NCBI GenBank assembly: GCA_964348955.1
Contig: CAYGEN010000017.1
Location: 1 to 16,143, forward strand
DNA: 16,143 bases
Direction of reading: 5' to 3'
Origin: 2-01-FULL-51-21 sp964348955
Lineage (GTDB): Bacteria; Patescibacteriota; Minisyncoccia; Phycocordibacterales; 2-01-FULL-51-21
The number at the start of each line of letters is the position of its first letter. Positions within the stretch are counted from its first letter, which is position 1. Below are positions 13,028 through 16,143 of the stretch, piece by piece. Position numbers and translations under genes: made by a program. The notes under the pieces were generated by a model. The model had not been told where the DNA came from, searched no databases, and saw only the letters and a list, made by a program, of their open reading frames with translations.

Positions 13028-13801
13028 ATGACTCCCGGTCATCGGCACCCGCTTACGCTGCTTATAGCCGAAGTTCACGCCATTTTCCACAAGATGGGTT
13101 TTTCTATAGCCGAAGGTCCGGAGCTGGAATCCGAGTGGTACAATTTTGATGCGCTCAATGTCCCACAGGACCATCCTTCCCGCGACATGCAGGACACCTT
13201 TTACCTCAAGGAGCCGTGGGGCGAAGGCAAAGAGCGCAAAGAGCTCCTGCGAACGCATACTTCGCCGGTGCAGGTGCGCTATCTTGAAGCGCATCCGCTG
13301 ACTCCGGCGACTCCGGGGAATGAGGTGCGCATCATTGTTCCCGGCAGAGTGTTCAGAAACGAAGCCACCGATGCGACGCACGAAGCGCAGTTTTATCAGC
13401 TTGAGGGACTCGTGGTAGGCGAGGGGGTAACGCTTGCAAACCTCAAAGCGGTGCTTGAAACATTTTTTGCGGCGCTTTTCGGCAAAAAACTCTCCGTACG
13501 TTTCCGCGCCGGATTTTTCCCGTTCGTGGAGCCGGGTGTTGAGGTGGATATTTCCTGCTTCAAGTGCGAGGGTGTGGCGCTCTCCGGCGGATGCGCGCTG
13601 TGCAAGAAGACCGGCTGGATAGAGGTGATGGGCGCCGGCATGGTGCATCCTCTGGTTCTTAAAAACGCCGGCGTTTCGCCCGAGCGCTACCAAGGGTTTG
13701 CGTTTGGCACCGGCATTGACCGCTTGGCAATTTTAAAATGGGGGATTGACGACATACGGCTTTTCTACAGCGGCGATTTAAGATTCGTTAACCAATTTTA
13801 A
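13028..13801 (+). CDS. pheS: phenylalanyl-tRNA synthetase alpha subunit, lacking N-terminal arm
   Basis: Catalytic subunit of the (alpha-beta)2 enzyme that charges tRNA-Phe. The class II core is complete: RHPLTLLIAEVHAIFHKMGF opening, GPELESEWYNFDALNVPQDHPSRDMQDTFYL, motif 2 RVFRNEATDATHEAQFYQLEG and motif 3 GFAFGTGIDRLAILKWGIDDIR. Four cysteines (177, 180, 189, 192; CxxC-x8-CxxC) suggest a zinc knuckle inserted before motif 3. The 257 residues start directly at the core. The N-terminal coiled-coil region of about 70 residues found in E. coli (327 aa) is missing, and only 81 bp separate this gene from capA, so it is not just a mis-set start. pheT begins 2 bp after the stop. Confidence 0.95.
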   Translation: MTPGHRHPLTLLIAEVHAIFHKMGFSIAEGPELESEWYNFDALNVPQDHPSRDMQDTFYLKEPWGEGKERKELLRTHTSPVQVRYLEAHPLTPATPGNEVRIIVPGRVFRNEATDATHEAQFYQLEGLVVGEGVTLANLKAVLETFFAALFGKKLSVRFRAGFFPFVEPGVEVDISCFKCEGVALSGGCALCKKTGWIEVMGAGMVHPLVLKNAGVSPERYQGFAFGTGIDRLAILKWGIDDIRLFYSGDLRFVNQF

Positions 13802-13803
13802 TT

Positions 13804-15714
13804 ATGCGTGCAAGCTACCGATGGCTTCAGTCTTTTTTTGATGAGCAAGCGACTCTTCCCGAGCCGCGCAAACTTGCCGAGCTTCTCACGATGAACGCCT
13901 TTGAGGTGGAGGGCATTGAGGAGACGCAAGATGACGCGGTATTTGATATTGCGATTCTGCCAAACCGCGGGCACGACTGCCTTTCACACGTAGGTATTGC
14001 AAAAGAAGTGGCGGCACTGTGCGGCATCCCACTCATGCGCGACCCGCTTGAAGAGCGCCCCACGCTCTCGCCGGACTCAAACATACTTTCGGTAACGGTT
14101 GCCGATACCGCGCGCTGTCCGCGCTACAGCGCGGCGGTCATCCGCGGCGTTTCAGTTGGCGAATCTCCCGTGTGGCTCAAAGAGCGACTCCTTAGCATCG
14201 GCGTGCGCTCCATCAACAACATTGTTGACGCGACTAACTATGTGATGTTTGAACTCGGTCAGCCGCTTCACGCATTTGATATGGGGAGTCTTGTGCAAAG
14301 CGATGGCTTGTACACCATTGAAGTGCGGCCAGCGAAGAGAGGCGAGACCATTCTGGCGCTTGATGGGAATACCCACTCGCTTTTGCCGGAGGACCTCGTC
14401 ATTGCGGACGCTAACCGCGGCTTCCCCATCGGCATTGCGGGCGTAAAGGGCGGCAAGCGTGTGGAGATATCGGAAAAGACCAACGACATTGTTATTGAAT
14501 CGGCACATTTCAATGCAACCGCCATTCGCAAAACCGCCGCGCGGCTCAAACTGCGCACCGATGCCTCGATGCGTTTTGAACACGAACTCTCGCCGGAGCT
14601 CACCGTCTATGGGCTTGCCGAAATCATTCAGATTATCATCAAATGCGCGGGCGGCGTGGCGGAGGGTTTTGTTGATGTTTATCCGAGCCCGCAAAAAGAA
14701 ACACGCATCGTGGTGCATGTGAGTGAGGTAAACAAACTGCTCGGGACTAATCTCGCCGTCAGCGAGGTGGAAGCGATTTTTAATCGGCTCTCGTTTCCGT
14801 TTGAGCGTGAAGGAGACCGCTTTATTGTCACCGCACCCTTTCTGCGGCTAGACCTGCGTACCTCTGAAGACCTTATTGAGGAGGTCGGGCGGTTATACGG
14901 CTATGAAAAAATTATCGCGCACGCACTGCTACCCGCCCAGTCGCCTTCCGTAAACAAGCTTTTTTATTACGAGGAAAAAATACGACAGACGCTTATCGCG
15001 GAGGGATTTTCTGAAGTACTGACTTCAAGTTTTGTTGAAGCAAGCGAGGGAGAAGTGGCTACGGCAAACCCCCTCGCCGCCGATCGCCCCGCGCTTCGAA
15101 AGCACTTACGCACGGGTATTTTTCGGAGTCTCACGCTTAACGCGCACATGAGCGCACTGCTCGGTCTCGCTGATATACGGCTATTTGAGATTGGTACGGT
15201 TTTCACTTCCAACAACGAATACATCGCGCTCGGCATCGGGATAAAGCCATTGAAGAATTTCAGTGTCGCGGCGCTACCGGTAGTCGTGCAAAAGCTCTCC
15301 GAGGCGCTTGGCGGGGCGTTTGAGCCGGAAATTATGACGGAAGAATTTTGCCAGATAAATCTCACGGCGCATCTTTCCAAACTGCGTGCGCCGAGCGCTT
15401 ACGACGCGCCGCCCATCATTCCCGAAACAACCTACCGCCCCTTTTCCTCATACCCATTTGTACTGCGCGATATTGCACTATTTGTTCCAGAAGAAATGGC
15501 GTCTGGTGAGGTAGAAAAATATATTCGCGAGGAAGCGGGGGAGCTTCTTCTTCGCGCAACGCTTTTTGATGAATACAAAAAGAATGGCAAAATTTCCTAC
15601 GCTTTTCGCTTAGTCTTTCAGTCCATGGAGCGCACGCTCGTCGACGAAGAGGTAAACGAGCGTATGAAAAAAATTGAAGCCGCGCTCGGCGCGCGTGGCT
15701 TTGAGGTGCGCTAA
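13804..15714 (+). CDS. pheT: phenylalanyl-tRNA synthetase beta subunit, lacking OB-fold domain
   Basis: A 636-residue beta subunit, about 160 shorter than E. coli PheT. The N-terminal B1 strand set (MRASYRWLQSFF...NAFEVEGIEE) runs straight into FDIAILPNRGHDCLSHVGIAKEVA at residues ~48-71. The EMAP/OB-fold tRNA-binding domain, normally inserted near residues 40-150, is therefore absent. B3/B4 editing regions follow (RYSAAVIRGV, WLKERLLSIGVRSINNIVDATNYVMFELGQPLHAFD), then B5 (VHVSEVNKLLGTNL), the core (DLRTSEDLIEEVGRLYGYEKI) and the C-terminal FDX-ACB anticodon domain (SSYPFVLRDIALFVPE...FRLVFQSMERTLVDEEVNERM). It is in one operon with pheS. A palindrome 12 bp after the stop may end transcription but lacks a U-tract. 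Confidence 0.95.
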   Translation: MRASYRWLQSFFDEQATLPEPRKLAELLTMNAFEVEGIEETQDDAVFDIAILPNRGHDCLSHVGIAKEVAALCGIPLMRDPLEERPTLSPDSNILSVTVADTARCPRYSAAVIRGVSVGESPVWLKERLLSIGVRSINNIVDATNYVMFELGQPLHAFDMGSLVQSDGLYTIEVRPAKRGETILALDGNTHSLLPEDLVIADANRGFPIGIAGVKGGKRVEISEKTNDIVIESAHFNATAIRKTAARLKLRTDASMRFEHELSPELTVYGLAEIIQIIIKCAGGVAEGFVDVYPSPQKETRIVVHVSEVNKLLGTNLAVSEVEAIFNRLSFPFEREGDRFIVTAPFLRLDLRTSEDLIEEVGRLYGYEKIIAHALLPAQSPSVNKLFYYEEKIRQTLIAEGFSEVLTSSFVEASEGEVATANPLAADRPALRKHLRTGIFRSLTLNAHMSALLGLADIRLFEIGTVFTSNNEYIALGIGIKPLKNFSVAALPVVVQKLSEALGGAFEPEIMTEEFCQINLTAHLSKLRAPSAYDAPPIIPETTYRPFSSYPFVLRDIALFVPEEMASGEVEKYIREEAGELLLRATLFDEYKKNGKISYAFRLVFQSMERTLVDEEVNERMKKIEAALGARGFEVR

Positions 15715-15726
15715 AAGCGCCAAAAC

Positions 15727-15747
15727 TTACAAGGTCGGACCTTGTAA
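15727..15747. repeat. 21-bp perfect palindrome, copy 1
   Basis: Arms TTACAAGGTC and GACCTTGTAA around a central G, 12 bp after pheT. It could act as a transcription-end hairpin, though A rather than T follows on the + strand. Confidence 0.7.
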
Positions 15748-15773
15748 AAAGCAAGCGGAAATTACAAGAAAAT

Positions 15774-15792
15774 TACAAGGTCGGACCTTGTA
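15774..15792. repeat. same palindrome, copy 2
   Basis: Arms TACAAGGTC and GACCTTGTA around G, identical in core to copy 1 and 47 bp downstream. A half site ATTACAAG lies between them (15761-15768) and a degenerate half (GGACCTTGG) follows near 15822. Confidence 0.7.
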
Positions 15793-15837
15793 GACTTTGC
15801 GCGTAGACTTTGTGGGGAGAAGGACCTTGGGGAGAAA
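15791..15837. repeat. short direct repeats upstream of gyrB
   Basis: GTAGACTTTG occurs twice separated by 3 bp, then GGGGAGAA occurs twice separated by 7 bp. They join the second palindrome to the AT-rich palindrome. Confidence 0.5.
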
Positions 15838-15858
15838 ATTATGATATATCATAATTTT
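15835..15858. repeat. 24-bp perfect AT-rich palindrome, possible terminator
   Basis: Arms AAAATTATGATA and TATCATAATTTT meet without a spacer and are followed by two more T, giving a six-T run (15855-15860). It could be a weak intrinsic terminator after pheT or a protein-binding palindrome. ATTTCATG is then repeated twice just downstream. Confidence 0.5.
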
Positions 15859-16009
15859 TTGATTTGTATTTCATGATATTTCATGCGTCTTTTGCGCGCT
15901 ATTTGGAAATATGGCGTAAGATAGGTCGGGTGGCAAACTGACAAATCAAACATGCCGTTTAATGGACTTAACCTTAACCTTTTAGGAGAGATATAGCGGT
16001 GAAAATCGC

Positions 16010-16038
16010 TTGTAATTAAAGGCCATTTTTGTTACAAT
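16010..16038 (+). promoter_or_regulatory. promoter of gyrB
   Basis: TTGTAA (16010-16015), 17-bp spacer, extended TGT plus TACAAT (16033-16038). 32 nt separate the -10 from ATG 16071, so unlike the other genes this one has a real 5' leader of about 25 nt. Confidence 0.7.
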
Positions 16039-16039
16039 A

Positions 16040-16061
16040 GAAGTGTCCTTTTGGGGACTTT
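16040..16061 (+). promoter_or_regulatory. leader hairpin in gyrB 5' UTR
   Basis: GAAG-(T)-GTCC pairs with GGAC-TTTC around loop TTTTGG: eight pairs including one G·T and one bulged T. It occupies most of the predicted leader and ends shortly before the ATG. Confidence 0.4.
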
Positions 16062-16070
16062 CTTTAATTT

Positions 16071-16143
16071 ATGGCAGATAAGACCGTTAAAAAAGAAGCT
16101 GAAAAAACGAAAAAGGGGAGTTATCGCGCCGAAGACATTACCG
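16071..16143 (+). CDS. gyrB: DNA gyrase subunit B, N-terminal fragment (probable)
   Basis: The first 24 codons run off the window end. After a Lys/Glu-rich start (MADKTVKKEAEKTKKG) the residues SYRAEDIT match the beginning of the GHKL ATPase domain of GyrB, where Y-x-A-x-D-I is normally followed by VLEGLEPVRKRPGMYIG. ParE starts similarly, so the gyrB/parE choice rests on frequency alone. The gene has its own -35/-10 and a short structured leader; no Shine-Dalgarno sequence is seen before the ATG. Confidence 0.65.
   Translation, partial: MADKTVKKEAEKTKKGSYRAEDIT

Noticed and set aside
15969..15983. Telomere-like tandem TTAACC TTAACC upstream of gyrB
   Set aside because: Only two units, no further copies; chance is enough to explain it.
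15983..16018. AGGAG followed by a six-codon GTG ORF, a possible leader peptide for gyrB
   Set aside because: It lies mostly upstream of the gyrB promoter, spacing from AGGAG to GTG is 10 nt, and there is no attenuator structure.
1..16143. CRISPR array, transposase, phage, toxin-antitoxin or restriction genes
   Set aside because: I looked for regularly spaced repeats and for the usual protein motifs on both strands and found none; the repeats present are palindromic and irregularly spaced.

Overview
The window looks like a chromosomal scaffold piece from a small-genome bacterium, most likely a Patescibacteria/CPR member of the Parcubacteria type. This is inferred from reduced versions of core proteins (EF-Ts of about 194 aa, RF1 of about 329 aa, a PheS without its N-terminal arm, a PheT without its OB-fold tRNA-binding domain), a split transketolase, a YadG/YadH-type ABC pair, and the almost complete absence of Shine-Dalgarno sequences. 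TGA is used as a normal stop (dehydrogenase, EF-Ts, PfkB kinase), so the code is standard rather than UGA-recoded. No 16S gene is present, so the placement is not proven.

Layout. Positions 1-277 are an AT-rich end (about 27% G+C by hand count of the first 240 bases) with one small membrane ORF, ending at a 10-N scaffold gap (278-287). Right of the gap the sequence is clearly richer in G+C and begins inside a transketolase C-terminal subunit. Then come an ABC exporter ATPase and permease (1420-2969, +), a PfkB-family kinase (minus strand, 2999-3994), a class II aldolase and a D-2-hydroxyacid dehydrogenase (4044-5909, +). Together with the transketolase, these form a small central-carbon cluster. 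The 350-bp gap 5910-6259 hides a 49-codon minus-strand ORF with the only consensus Shine-Dalgarno sequence seen in the window.

From 6260 to 11417 the genes mostly serve translation: L25, L31, RF1, S2 and EF-Ts. They are interrupted by a secreted coiled-coil lytic transglycosylase (6981-8330) and by a 268-bp inverted-repeat-bounded structured element between prfA and rpsB (9679-9946). Next are a small membrane protein, tRNA-Thr(UGU), a membrane-anchored CapA-like phosphatase, pheS and pheT. A palindrome-dense 356-bp intergenic region follows, then the first 24 codons of what is probably gyrB.

The most consistent regulatory signal is an extended -10 (TGn + TATAnT-like) placed only about 8-12 nt upstream of start codons, seen before pfkB, aldolase, transglycosylase, L31, S2 and pheS. 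L25 has a classical -35/-10 whose predicted start site falls on the ATG. This implies leaderless or near-leaderless mRNAs as the default. The most interesting unexplained items are the small Shine-Dalgarno-led ORF with its upstream hairpin, the 268-bp IR element, the inverted repeat before the ABC operon, the palindrome cluster before gyrB, and the minimal PheRS.
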